Positions 1 to 11,360 of a stretch of DNA of 64,000 nucleotides are shown here, piece after piece. The position numbers and the translations under genes were made by a program. The notes under the pieces were generated by a model. It did not search any database. It was not told the DNA's origin and saw nothing but the letters and a program-made list of their open reading frames with translations. The stretch comes from Branchiostoma floridae (lineage: Eukaryota > Chordata > Leptocardii > Amphioxiformes > Branchiostomatidae), in NCBI RefSeq assembly GCF_000003815.2, contig NC_049979.1, forward strand, positions 1,316,848 to 1,380,847. The letters are read 5' to 3'. Position 1 is the first letter of the stretch, and each line of letters starts with the position of its first letter.

Positions 1-1254
1 TCTAATGTGATCCATCCAATGTAGTTTAATGATGTAAGACTGCATCACTGCAGTAGGATGTTGGTATTTTCAACATCGTACTGTAGTAATACAGATATAG
101 ATTGTACAAGTATATGAATAACTTGGACCAAGACGTACAATGTTTACTACACATGATTACATCAACTGTTCAACACCTAAATCTGTTAAAGAGGGAGGTT
201 CAAATATATAAAAGCACCCAATAAATTTGGCTAGTGTAGTTTGGCTATCATAAACTGTCTGGCTTCAGTCTCTCACTGTCTTCTGTTCACTTGGGTGCTG
301 GGCTGGGTGGTTAAGACCTAGAGAATCAAATTGTCTCTTCCATACACTTTATAAAGTGTAGACACAAAAGATAAAGAATTCTAGTTTTGCACATAACAAT
401 TGGATAAGTCTGATTCATCTAGACAGGAAGAATAGAAAGTAAAACCAGCCTGGTAGGGAAACAGCCTATAAGGAAAACATTGGCTGGTGGTTGGTGACAG
501 TCTGTAACAGTAAGTCTGCTAGCTTTCCCAGATTGCAGAGAAGGCACTACAATTACAAGTTCTCCATATTTCCAGACACATGACTGTCAATAGAAAGCTA
601 TGTGTAAGTGAGCGGTGAGTGCCCCTTGCAACTAGGGCTTATTTTGTATGATATATAGGCTAGAACAGTGAGTTCAAATTCAAAACTGAAATCCCTAATC
701 TTTTATACTGGCATGATGATGATAGCTGGTAATAGTAGCTCTTATCTGAGAACAAATAGCTTTTATCAGTAATAGTGAATATTGAAACTCAGGCCTTTCC
801 GAGACAGTGGTAAAAACAAGAAAGCACTTAATTCAAAATATTGGAAAATAAAATCAAAACTCGTTACTTGACTTTTTACTACACTAAAAAAAGTTAAGGC
901 CCGTCGGGCAGCCATAAACACAAACTTTCCCCTAATTTCTACAAAATTCTAATTTTAATTACCACACCAGTCCAAAAGTGTTACTGTTCTGAAATAATCT
1001 GTAAGGTTTTCATTGAACATCTGATTGCCAAATATGTCAGGTCATTTTTGTACAACCTTGGTTGAAAACTGCAGAACTGCATTAATACCAACAGCTGCTT
1101 TGGGACATGATGCAAACAATTTGATTTATCTATGGATAAGTTATTTTTTAGCACTGTCAATAAAATCTATGTAACGTTATACGTTTATAAACCTTTAAAA
1201 AGAGTGCATGTTGTCATGTTGAATTCTTAGACCCGACATCAGTACATTTACTGT
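1..1254. other. Non-coding flank
   Basis: AT-rich sequence with no open frame of note and no recognisable repeat or RNA gene. It lies downstream of the LRR gene, which is on the minus strand, so it may hold that gene's 3' untranslated region or terminator. I see no polyadenylation site I would defend. Confidence 0.5.
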
Positions 1255-1799
1255 GTGGGGGGAATGAGGAGGGGGTTGGGTGGTATCTTTAGTGGGTATG
1301 TTTTTGACTGTGGATGTTCCAACGGTTTTGTTCGTAGCCAATTTCCTTTCACCTGCACCTTTTGTCTTGAGGTTCTTTTCTGGTTAGTCCACATCTTCAT
1401 ACAAGTGAGGCTGCGAACCCGATGGCATGGTTACGAGGCCTTTATGGGGTGGGGGCAGAGGGGGAGGCTCATCTTTAGTGGGGTTGCTTTTGATACCTGT
1501 TCCAAGGACCTCGTTCTTAGCAATCTGCCTGAGATCTGTACCTTTCGGTTTGGGGCTCTTTGGTGCTGCGTCTACATCTTCATACAGGTTGGGCTGTGAG
1601 ACTGATGCCGGGAGTGATGGCATGGTTACAGCGCCTTCACGAGGTGGGGGCAGAGGGAGAGGCTCATCTTTAACAGTTATGTTTTATTCTCCGTAACAAT
1701 GGTCTTATTCTTTGCAAATTTCCTGAGTACTTTACCTTTCGGTTTGGGGCACTTTGTAGGTGTGTCCACATCTTCATACAGGTGAGGCTGTGAAACTGT
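1255..1799 (-). pseudogene. Decayed extra tail cassettes of the LRR gene, beyond its stop
   Basis: Immediately after the TGA of the LRR gene the same frame continues with SQPHLYEDVD and PKPKGKVLRKFAKN, a further copy of the roughly 57-residue tail cassette. A one-base deletion in an A-run near 1682 (AATAAAAC here, AATAAAAAC in the intact cassette) then breaks the frame. Two more cassettes follow: one with PNLYEDVDAAPKSPKP and KDEPPPLPPPHK at about 1385-1623, and a last degenerate one ending in YEDVD then TAA near 1384. The tail was therefore once longer by about three cassettes, or these copies expanded after the stop arose. An assembly error at the stop is possible but would have to coincide with the separate deletion. 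Confidence 0.75.
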
Positions 1800-4355
1800 T
1801 CACATGGTTACAGTGTCTTTTCGTGGTGGGGGCAGAGGGAGAGGCTTATCTTTAACAGTTATGTTTTTATTCTCCGTAACGATTGTCTTGTTCTTAGCAA
1901 ATTTCCTTAGACCTGTACCTATCGGTTTGGGGCTCTTTGGTGGTGCGTCCACATCCTCATACAGGTGGGGCTCTGAGACAGCCTTAAGACCGTCATCAAC
2001 TGTACGGGAAGGGGGGAGAGGGTCAGGCTCTTCTTTAGGGGGCTTGTCGGGCTGTCCCAGGGCTTTTTTCTTTGCAGACTGCCTAATACCTGTACGTGTT
2101 GATTTGGGACTTTTGAGTATTTGGTATGCGCAAGGCTCTGAGACAGCTAGCAAGGTGTCAGCACTTTCACGAGATGGGGGAAGTGGCAGGGGCTCATCTT
2201 TCGGGGATTCGATTTGATTTGGGGATCCAGGAATATTTTCTTCAACAGGTTTCCCTGGACTTGTACTTTCTTTTTTTGGGTTGTTTGGTGGTGATCCCAC
2301 ACCTGTGTACAGACGATTTGGTTGTGAAAGAAATGTCCCTTGGTTATATGCTAGGTTCCTAGCATCAAAGGATGGAGTGGTAGCCTGAGCCTGTTCAGTC
2401 TGATCATGACCACTGATAACTGCAGTAACTGCGATGTTTGCGTAGGATTTAGTGATGGCCTGTGACTGACCCTGCTCTGTCTGATCATGTTGTGTGTCCA
2501 TGTCTTCATACTGGTGACCCTGACCGACGGTGTTTACAGCAGCGGTGGTGTTTGTGTGGGGTCTAATGATGGCCTGATACGGGCCCGTAACTTTGTACAG
2601 CTTTGCAGTAGACCCTGTGTTATATGTTGGCTTATTGTTCAAGGATCCAGTGATAGCCTGTTGCCCTGCCTGTCTGTGACCACTGACTTGTACAGTAACT
2701 GGTGTATGTATGTAGGGTTCACTGAGAGCATGAGACTGTCCCTGCCCTGTCTGATCATGACCACTGGTAGATGTTGAGTTCTTTGGTGTTGTCACCACAC
2801 CTGCGTACATAGCATTTGGCTTTAAGGCAGCTAGTATATTGTTATGTGTTAGATTTCCAACTTTCCGAAGGCCCGCATGAGACTGGCCCTGCCCTGTTTG
2901 ATCATGAATGTCTACAGTAGCTGTGGTGTTTGTGTCAGTTACGATAACGTTGGAATTCTGGCCTGAAGGAGGAAGCGCGGTCCTCCTCTTGCACCAGATC
3001 GTGAGGACGATTACGCCAATCAGGACAATGCCGCCTCCTGTACCACAGATGGAGCCGACGAGAACAGGCAGGGGGAAACTGGGAGAAGATTCATGGGAAG
3101 TGTCTGGAGTGATTGCAAGGGGTGCCGTTAGTGTTGATTTTATGTTTAGAGACCTTGCTGTTGAGCCAGCATTTCTTTTAAAATACCAGCGAGAGGGAGA
3201 AGTGACGGTGACATTGTAACAGTTAGTAGTACTCTCAAATCGAAGATCTAAAGGCAGTGTTGATATGGTGGTCTCGTTACAGATCAGGTCTTCAGGATTA
3301 ATATCTTTCAGCTTTTGCCCGCGGAAGTTGTCAGGTTGGGCACAAGTCATCTCGTTTTCAAATGAAGCAGACCCATTCATTTTGAGTCTGAAGGGAACCA
3401 TCCCGCAGTCGCACTGCCAGGGGTTCTCCTCAATGCTTACAGAATGAATTGCTGACAACATGTCATGGACGGACGGGGGAAGAAAAGATATCTGGTTTTC
3501 ATTCAGAAATAGACATTTAAGGCTCGGTAAAGTAGAAAATGTACCTGTCTGGATAGAAGTTATCTTGTTTTTACCCAGATATAGATATTTAAGGATGGGT
3601 AAATTAGAAAATGTACCAGGCTGGATAGAAGTTATCTGGTTTTTCTCCAGTTCCAAGTCTGTGAGCCTCTGTAGATTAGTAAAACTACCAGGCTGGATGG
3701 ATTGTATCTGGTTAGATCCCAGGATCAGGTCTATGAGTTTGGGTAGATCAGTGAATATACCTGTCTGGATAGAAGTTATCTGGTTTTGATCCAGATATAG
3801 AGATGTAAGGTTGTGGACATTAGTAAATGCACCGGGCTGGATAGAAGTTATCATGTTACGGTGCAGGTTCAGGTACTCGAGTTTTGGTAGATTAGAGAAT
3901 GCGCCATTTTTGAGGTATTTTATTCTGTTCGACACAAGGATCACCTCCCTCAGCAAAGAATGACTTGAAAAAATACCAGGATTAATGTTAGTTATCCTGT
4001 TATACATAACGTCCAATATTTCAAGCTGAGGTAGTTTGGACAATGCACCAGTCTGAATGCTAGTTATCTGATTAAATCGCAACTCTAAGCGAATGATGGA
4101 TTTTGGGAGGTTCTGGGGGAAGCTGGTTATCTGATTATTCCCCAAATATAAGAAGGTGATGTTTTTTAGGGTGTTCTGGGGGGCGCTTTTGAGGCCCAGG
4201 CTGTCGCAGTTGCAGCAAGGAGTTTCTGGTGTTCTGCGTAAACGATTTATAACGCAGGGAGAGGATATTGAACACCTGCATCCAGCTTCTGGCAATTCGG
4301 GCTCCTTCAGGATGATGAGGAGGAAAATCAGCACGTGTCTCAACCTCCTTCCCAT
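1800..4355 (-). CDS. Leucine-rich-repeat single-pass membrane protein with a repetitive signalling-type tail
   Basis: The product is about 851 residues. A hydrophobic signal peptide (VLIFLLIIL) is followed by a cysteine-rich LRR N-cap, about ten LRRs (repeated NQITSIQPGxF units, residues ~60-300) and an LRR C-cap (NPWQCDCG). A membrane segment lies near residues 428-454, followed by stop-transfer WCKRR. The cytoplasmic tail of almost 400 residues has two repeat types: HDQTGQGQSHA-containing cassettes, then cassettes of about 57 residues pairing a tyrosine motif (YEDVD, YTGV) with a proline motif (PLPPPR or PLPPSR) that fits the class II SH3 ligand PxxPxR. I chose the start at 4355 because the pyrimidine-rich CTGTTCTCTTCAG just upstream looks like a 3' splice site; an in-frame ATG at 4394 would fall inside that intron. 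The architecture implies a cell-surface recognition or adhesion receptor. I do not recognise the specific gene. Confidence 0.85.
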   Translation of the reverse strand: MGRRLRHVLIFLLIILKEPELPEAGCRCSISSPCVINRLRRTPETPCCNCDSLGLKSAPQNTLKNITFLYLGNNQITSFPQNLPKSIIRLELRFNQITSIQTGALSKLPQLEILDVMYNRITNINPGIFSSHSLLREVILVSNRIKYLKNGAFSNLPKLEYLNLHRNMITSIQPGAFTNVHNLTSLYLDQNQITSIQTGIFTDLPKLIDLILGSNQIQSIQPGSFTNLQRLTDLELEKNQITSIQPGTFSNLPILKYLYLGKNKITSIQTGTFSTLPSLKCLFLNENQISFLPPSVHDMLSAIHSVSIEENPWQCDCGMVPFRLKMNGSASFENEMTCAQPDNFRGQKLKDINPEDLICNETTISTLPLDLRFESTTNCYNVTVTSPSRWYFKRNAGSTARSLNIKSTLTAPLAITPDTSHESSPSFPLPVLVGSICGTGGGIVLIGVIVLTIWCKRRTALPPSGQNSNVIVTDTNTTATVDIHDQTGQGQSHAGLRKVGNLTHNNILAALKPNAMYAGVVTTPKNSTSTSGHDQTGQGQSHALSEPYIHTPVTVQVSGHRQAGQQAITGSLNNKPTYNTGSTAKLYKVTGPYQAIIRPHTNTTAAVNTVGQGHQYEDMDTQHDQTEQGQSQAITKSYANIAVTAVISGHDQTEQAQATTPSFDARNLAYNQGTFLSQPNRLYTGVGSPPNNPKKESTSPGKPVEENIPGSPNQIESPKDEPLPLPPSRESADTLLAVSEPCAYQILKSPKSTRTGIRQSAKKKALGQPDKPPKEEPDPLPPSRTVDDGLKAVSEPHLYEDVDAPPKSPKPIGTGLRKFAKNKTIVTENKNITVKDKPLPLPPPRKDTVTM

Positions 4356-4689
4356 CTTGGTACCTGAAGAGAACAGGTAATAAAGAACAGGCATTAGTAC
4401 ACATATCTGAGCCGTTGTAACACCGATATTGCAACTTCCGACTAGATGTCAACGTAAAAGGCCATCGGCTTCAGTATCTGTCTCAACACATGCACACTTT
4501 CAAACGACTTTTTTTTCCAACGACTTTTTTCTTCTAAATCAGGTTCATAGGGCCTGATGTTACCATCATGAAGATGAAGAGCGGCCCATAGCGATAACTG
4601 TAGCAGCATCTCTTCTCCCTAAGTCAGAAACATCAAGCTTAGGCAAGCTTCACTTCACTGACTCAATAAGAGAAGCAGGGGTCCGGGTT

Positions 4690-4935
4690 ACGAGGCTGCG
4701 CGGGAAATTCCCTACCCCATTTTGGCCGGAATGGTTTGGCACTCCCCAAACACGGGACCTCCTTTTAACGTCCTATCCTAGGGACGGCCCTAGCCGAAGC
4801 TAGGTACTCATTTTCACCTGAGTAAAGTGAGGAAAGTCGTGTAAAGTGCCATTCCCAAGGGCACATGATTGGTGATATAGCATTATGCGAACTCGTAACC
4901 TCTCGGTCTCGAGACAAACACACTGCCGCTACGCT
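4690..4935 (-). mobile_element. Degraded tRNA-derived SINE
   Basis: On the minus strand it carries the body shared by the better SINEs at 34.9-35.3 and 36.9-37.2 kb: GCCCTTGGGAA, GACTTTCCTCACTTTACTCA, a GGTGAAAATGAG block and a GGACGTTAAAAGGAGG-like block. The tRNA-like head near 4890-4935 is strongly mutated. Confidence 0.7.
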
Positions 4936-5551
4936 ATGCAATCTCACGAAGCACCTAATAGCAGATTCAGACTGCTCTATAATAAAGACGCCCAATACGC
5001 CTGGTCATCGTTCTGTTCATGTTCCACATATGTGTCCACAAGGCCGCGCTACTCAAGCCCTAATTACCTCCATGAAATGTCATGGAATGGAGGTTATATT
5101 TTCTGTTATATGTCTCTGTCTGTGTAGATGATTACTCAAGAACGGCTGGATGGATTGGTTTCATACTTGTTGTGTTGGTGGGGTGTGATAAAAGCTCGAA
5201 TCGATGAGATTTTGGGCGCCGTATCTGTCGTTATGATTGATGTAATAATAACAGAAATCACCCCTATATCTGCGATATATTGGAACAGGCATCGTGCTTT
5301 AAGTGTTTGTTAATGGCTTAGCTCCAAGCAGATGATGACAGCTGTTTGGGGAACCCCGAGGTTTTTTGAATATGATAATTAGTTTTATTTATGTCTGCTT
5401 AGGATATCATGGAGATGTGAAGCGTAAGTATAATTGTAAGAAGTTGAGGTACATTTAACGGTAATGCTTAACAGGTATGGATGTCTCACATACTGTACTG
5501 CTGATTTGAGTGACATGGTGATCAACATGCCATTAGGTCCTCTCATCTGGG

Positions 5552-5651
5552 NNNNNNNNNNNNNNNNNNNNNNNNNNNNNNNNNNNNNNNNNNNNNNNNN
5601 NNNNNNNNNNNNNNNNNNNNNNNNNNNNNNNNNNNNNNNNNNNNNNNNNNN
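5552..5651. other. Assembly gap (100 N)
   Basis: Exactly 100 N, the conventional placeholder for a gap of unknown size. Confidence 0.98.
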
Positions 5652-7329
5652 ATAACATTTATAACCATTACTCTCAAATACAACCGACTATAAACATACA
5701 TACCATCCACAAAAAAGCAATAAATATTTCATGGAGGTATGAGGTCCCCGAACTCTAGTTTCGCTTTGTTATGTCTTTGTATCTATGTCTTATTCATAGT
5801 GTATCAAATTATACTTTGCTTCTAATTGTTACTGTTAATACCATTTTCCCCTTAGTAGTTACTTGTGTATTTTGTTTGTTACGGGGAGATACTAGTAACA
5901 GACTTGCCCCCCTTTTATGCAATTACCAAGAAGTGAGGGGAAGTCGAATGTCCTAGAATAGATTAGATGCATATCTGTATATAGTGATGTGTATGATTGT
6001 TTCCATTGTCACATATATATAATTGTTACCATGTGACCTGTACTAAGCCCAGTGGGGCAAATATGTGCAATACAGGTCTTCATTTATTGTTACTAGTATT
6101 TTATTTTGATGGTAAGGTTGAGTAAACAGACTAGCGAGACAATTAAGTAGGGGTTATTACAAAGAATATCTGTTTTTGAGACCCTATAAATCCCTAGGCC
6201 TGGTGGTATGATGGTTCAGTCTTGTAGATACAACTTGAATAGACTTCCTTAATACATTGTGCAGCAAATAGTATAATTCAAAAGTATGAAAGTCTTATCT
6301 AAGCAAATAAGGCAATTTCTGAATTACTGTTCACTCTTAAATCATGTAAAGCTGACATTAATTTTCATGATTTATATGCCTAATAATGTTCACCTTCACT
6401 AAGCTGTTAACACACTCAGTTCACTGCAGTACCGATGGAAAATGCCAGGTGGACTGACTGATTGGTACACAGATTTAGAGATGTATTTGTGATTCTAAAT
6501 TGTATTCAATGATTGTATTTTAATAATTGTACTAATTCATATGTATGTATGTATTCATGTGTGGGTCACGACTCCAGCATACCGCTGCCTGTGTCCCACG
6601 TGTATTTTATCGTTTGCAATTTCAATAAATCAAATCAAATCAACAAGGAGAACCATTTTCAAACGTGATTTTCTTTCCATAACCACTATACTCATCTACT
6701 AAATATCATTAAGATCTAGTAACAGCTTCTCGAGTAATGATGCCCACAAAGAACTCGCAATATTCACAGCCCACTCAGTAACGATGGAACATGCCAGGTG
6801 AACCATCTTTTAAATTGACTAAATGAGCTAGCCCATGGCAAGGAATGGTAGTTCCTTTAACACAATGTTTTTAGTACGAAACTCACAGATTGACACGTCA
6901 TCTGATCTTTAAACCATAAATGCTTTCACATTTGATAGTCTGGGGCTGAAACTTAATCACCAAGGCGTGTTCTACCACCGCGCTCATTGACGTCAACAAG
7001 AATTTAAAAAAAAACCAATAAAATACGATGAGACATGAGTTAGGGTACTGAAAATACAAGTTAGCTGAAGCACCTTTATGAACTTCATAAAAGAAATGGC
7101 AAATATTACTCATGTCTTTGAGTTTCCATGTACTTCACTGTTTGCCGGCATTTCTTGCTTTCAAAAAGGTCATTTTCCTGTGTATGACCAAATGTACCTT
7201 ATTAATGGTGCTTTCGAGAATATTGAAATGTCCCTCTGATACGGCCTTTACAATAGTGGTAGTGGCTCGGGAGAAATCTTCCTTGTGGGCCGTGTAAGTA
7301 CATGGCAAGGCACATGATGTGACGCTGTT

Positions 7330-7440
7330 GTCTATGAAAAAAGCTAACCTTATGATTTATCCAAACTTACCTTAAGATTTATCCAAACTTACCTTAAGAT
7401 TGATCCAAACTTACCTTAAGATTGATCCAAACTTACCTTT
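7330..7440. repeat. 22-bp tandem repeat
   Basis: Four to five copies of a unit containing TTAAGATTGATCCAAACTTACC, alternating GATTTATCC and GATTGATCC. The duplicated block near 10.97 kb has only one unit, so the expansion is specific to this copy. Confidence 0.85.
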
Positions 7441-7721
7441 CAGTCCAGTCAGAATATCGTCAGCTGGCACTATCAAGACCCTTGTTCCTGCCCTTGTGGC
7501 TGTTGTTTTGCCTGTAGGCTACGTGTTCCGGTAGCTGATGTGTGATGCAGTGTGACAAACAAGTTTAGATCAGTCTTATTTATAGGGTGGTGCTGATTGT
7601 CTGAGCCCTGGGTGTTGAATATTACCATTGATAAAAGATGAATAATCCTAGTTTGCTTCTTATTGAAAAAAATTGACAGGCCTGAATGAAAAATGGAGGT
7701 ATTATTTTTGGTATATCTCTC

Positions 7722-7800
7722 TCTGTGTGTGTGTGTGTGCGTGCTTCTGTGTGTGTGCGTGCTTCTGTGTGTACGCCTGTGTATGTGTGTGTGTGTGTTT
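7722..7800. repeat. TG microsatellite with GTGCTTCTGTG interruptions
   Basis: Simple TG repeat in block copy 1. Its counterpart is a purer TG run at about 11300-11360 in block copy 2. Confidence 0.9.
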
Positions 7801-7879
7801 GTTTTTTTTTCCAGATATTTGAGGTCATCATAACTTTAGAACCTCTTGACGGATTGCAATACTGGTATGTATATAGGGA

Positions 7880-9149
7880 TTGGGAAGAAGAAGGTCAACG
7901 TCACTTTCACTTTATTTATTTTACCAGGAACAACTCAGGTCAGAGCTAGACCTGCTTTTCAGGCAGTCCTGGGCTTACATAAAAACACAATAACAATACA
8001 GCAGACAGTTTTTTACCACATTCTGCAAGATAGTGAACACAGGACTACCAAAACCACTGTACACCCAACTCACATTCCAGTCAACCAACAGTCGGTACCA
8101 AACACGGTCAACAACAACAAACTGCATCAAACTGTCAAAACCTAGGACCAATGCAGAAAGGAAGCGCTTCCTTTACCGTATGGCTTACCACTGGAACACA
8201 GTTACTAAATGAACTTGTTTTTTCTCAGTTGTATAGTTTGCAATGTACATATTATGTTTTGTATGTATGTAATGTAATGTAATGTAATGTTGTGCGTGTA
8301 TTAATGTATTTTATGTAGACCACTGGAAGAATAGCTGGCAACATAATGTTGTAATAGCTAAAAGTGGATCTGAATAAAGTCAAAGTCAAAGACGCATTTC
8401 TATGAATTTCGGTATGCAGAGAGTTAAGACCAAGATGTACACAATGCCATGCAAAATATGCAAATCAGGACTTAATATGTATAATTGATGAAGAAAATAT
8501 GTAACTCCAGTGCTTTCGATGATTTATACACGTCAAATATATGATACATTATCAGGTGAATCGTCAACAGATAATAGTCATCCAAATAAGAGTCTAATGA
8601 ATTAGAATTTGAAGATGTCATACCTCCATAGTGGTAGATAGTGGGGATAAGGTGTACACCACGATGCATAGATTATGTAAATGCCCAAGTCCTTTGCATA
8701 CTTAAAGGTAGAATGTAATCAGGGAATTTTGAAAAACGATAAACAAACAAACTTGTGCCCATACAATAAACTGCAATTGGTTAAGAAGGCCATCATAAAT
8801 TATACATATTATACTAATTACAGCCCTATTTCCATAATCAATGAGACAAGATGAAACAATGAATCTGCAATGGCTCTTCATGGATGTATGAGGTCTCCTT
8901 GGTCTTGCATGAAACCTGCACCGGCCGGTTTGAATTTAACCATCAATGATGGTGAATAACTATGGTTTGCTTGTTGTTCAAAATAACACATACTACATAG
9001 TCATGTTTGGGCTGTGAATTGTTCTACCATTTTCCACTGTTTCGAAACTTTCTCATAAAAATATAAAATAAAAAATAAGAAATACTTGCCGAAACCTCAG
9101 CAACTTGTGCAGCCGTTGGCAAGTGGAATTGTAATTACTTTAACACGCT
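7880..9149. other. Intergenic, probable retroelement remnant
   Basis: No gene is supported. The part from about 8130 to 8395 ends in an AATAAAGTCAAAGTCAAAG tail, like the 3' end of a non-LTR retroelement. The remainder is AT-rich and featureless to my reading. Confidence 0.45.
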
Positions 9150-11295
9150 AGTATTTAACTCTCCGGTTGACACGTCATCTAATCTTTTAACCATAAAAAT
9201 GTTCACATTTCATAGTCGGGGGGGGGGGGGGGGCAACGTGTAATGCCTAGGTTACACATAGCCGACTTTGGCTCCCGAACACTAGCCGACTCTTAGCCGA
9301 CCCAAGTCGGCAGTAGTTCGGGAGTAGTCTGACCAGTTTAGGCCACGCCTATTTTTTAGCGCCGAACATGTCCCGAACACCTCCCGACAGGTAAATGACT
9401 TACTCCCGACTGTGTCCCAAATGCTAACTAACCTATCACCAACCATCCCGACCTCTAGCCACAGACTGCCGAATCACTCCCGACTGATCCCCAACCGATT
9501 GCCGACCCTTTTTCGACTTGAAATAGACATAATCAGCGATTTTCAAAAGAGTGCAAAATTTTCGTTTTTAATCAAGAATGTCCTTTGTTCTATTTGTAAA
9601 CATCACTAAGAGATAAAATTTAGATCACATATAGCTCCAGTGCGGCATTTATGGGTCTTTTTGTTTTTAGCTGGATGTCGGTCGTGTGAAGTTCGGCAGT
9701 GATTCGTCTACGTTCTGGCAATAGTCTTTTTGCTTGGGAATGAGTTAGCAGAGATTTGTCTAAGGTCTTGGGCTAAATCATTGGTAAGTTGGAAACAAGC
9801 TGGGAGTAAATCAGCAATGTTTATGGCGTGGTTAAGATTTAATTTGACTGCTGACTTACTCCCGAACACCAACCGAACACTAGCCGACCGTGCCGAACAC
9901 CAGCCTACCACCAACCGACCCATTCCAGAGTTGCCGTTCAGAGCCGAATGTTTTGAACATTTCAAAACATTCGGATGGAGCAGCCGAACACCAGCCGACT
10001 CAGCAGAACGCCATCCGAACGCCATCCGACTCAGCCGAACGCCAGCCGACTACAGCCGACTAGCTCCCGAATCACTCCTAAACCATAGTCGGGAGAGAGT
10101 CGGGAGCCAAATTCGGCTATGTGTAACCTAGGCATAAGGGTGTGGTCTACCAGCGTGTTCATTCTATTTAAGTATAAACAATAAGCTGCTCCAAGTCCGA
10201 ATATTAAGTAACGATAATGACGTTAAAAAGAATATAAGAACTTTTAAAAGAAATCAAGTGGAACATAACCTGATGCACAGTTCTAAAGTACAGGTTAGAT
10301 GAAGCCACCTGTTCTCGACTAAAGTAAAAAAAAAAAACGGTGGTGTTGTGAGGGTTGAAAGGCAGAACACCTTGTATTTATAGACATGTGATAAGTTCAG
10401 TATGATTTCTCCATGTGCACCCAGTACATATAGAACCTCATAAAACACGTTACGCATATTTACGGTCTTTTAATGTTGATGTATTTCACTGCTTGTTGTT
10501 TCAAAAGGCCAGGTTCTTGTGTGTGTGTGTGACCAAACCTACCTCGATAATGTTGTTGCTGTTGTTTCAGATTGAAACGTCCCTCTGATTTTACAATTAT
10601 ATTTATTGTTTTCCTTATCTCATGTAGAAACACAACTCTGTTTAGATCTGTGAAACCTTTGTTTGATGGTTTTGATCTATGTGATTATGATATGATATCT
10701 GGTCTTGTTATCCGATTTGTATATTAGTTACTGATTACGTTCCTGACGTTCTTCTATGTTACAATATCCTATGTTCAATTATAGTTTATACTGTGTGTGT
10801 CTTATAAGCCCACGTGGGCTGGGCGTTCTAACGCATGACACGTTAATAAAATTCATTCATTCATTCATATAATGTCCATGGCTAAGAAGAAATCCTCACC
10901 CTAGCTAGTAGGGCGCATAAGTACATGACAAGGCACATGATGTGTCTCTGCTACCTGTAGAGTACACTTACCTTTAAGGTTGATCCAAGCTTACCTGTCA
11001 GTCTAGTCAGAATATCGACTGTTGGAACCTTCTAACCAGGAGGATATCAAGGCTCTTTTCGCGCCCTTCCTACTGTTGTGCCTGTGGGGTACGTGTTCCA
11101 GCAGCTGATCCGTGATGCTGTGTGACAAACAATTTTAAATCAGTCTTACTTATAGGGTGGTGCTGATTGTCTGAGCCTGGGTGTTTGAATATTACAATCG
11201 AAAAAGATCAATAATCATAATTTGCTTGTTATTGTAAAAATTGAAAGACCTGCGTGGTCTTACCTCCATGAAAAATGGAGGTATCGTTTTTGATA

Positions 11296-11335
<40 letters not shown>

Positions 11336-11360
11336 CCTTTGTGTGTGCGTGTGTTCCCAT
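9150..11360. repeat. Duplicated non-coding block, copy 2, with a transposon inside
   Basis: This is the partner of the block at 6878-7870. It is interrupted by the 891-bp transposon at 9244-10134 and by a LINE-like 3' tail near 10800-10870 (AATAAAATTCATTCATTC). Removing the insertions restores the order of landmarks of copy 1. Confidence 0.7.
9244..10134. mobile_element. Non-autonomous inverted-repeat DNA transposon, 891 bp
   Basis: The ends read TGCCTAGGTTACACATAGCC on the left and its complement on the right, extending with mismatches through GGCTCCCGA. Both ends are flanked by TAA, consistent with a 3-bp target duplication of the PIF/Harbinger kind. The interior is full of short direct repeats of GCCGAACACCAGCCGACT type and holds a palindrome at about 9944-9974 with arms CCGAATGTTTTGAA. 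No transposase frame is visible. A 189-bp right-hand end of the same family sits in the last coding exon of the first adhesion GPCR. Confidence 0.88.

Larger units (their letters stand above)
4396..6877. other. Intergenic stretch with SINE and LINE debris
   Basis: No gene is supported. It holds a degraded minus-strand SINE (about 4690-4935), a 100-N gap, and a LINE-like 3' tail near 6555-6640 ending in AATAAATC and ATCAA repeats. The short motif CAGTACCGATGGAAAATGCC at about 6427 and a variant near 6776 recur at about 30.5 and 49.97 kb and belong to a dispersed repeat. Confidence 0.6.
6878..7870. repeat. Duplicated non-coding block, copy 1
   Basis: It pairs with copy 2 at about 9150-11360. 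Shared landmarks in the same order are TTGACACGTCATCT with AACCATAAA, a TAGTC-G-run site, CAAGGCACATGATGTG, GATCCAAACTTACCT, CAGTCAGAATATCG, TACGTGTTCC, TATAGGGTGGTGCTGATTG and AAAAATGGAGGTAT, running into a TG microsatellite. No open reading frame is conserved between the copies, so the block looks non-coding. Splice-donor-like GTAAG sites on the minus strand leave a small chance of an old gene fragment. Confidence 0.7.

Noticed and set aside
4356-4394. Upstream in-frame ATG as start of the LRR protein
   Set aside because: The sequence between it and the second ATG reads as a pyrimidine tract plus CAG acceptor, and the second ATG gives a better signal peptide with a good initiation context.
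7181-7310. Possible minus-strand exon (TAHKEDFSRATTTIVKAV-like)
   Set aside because: No acceptor at its start, and the paralogous block at 10.5-10.9 kb does not keep the frame.
9730-10131. Open frames of 105-133 codons inside the transposon
   Set aside because: They translate the GCCGAACACCAGCCGACT-type internal repeats; no transposase motif is present.
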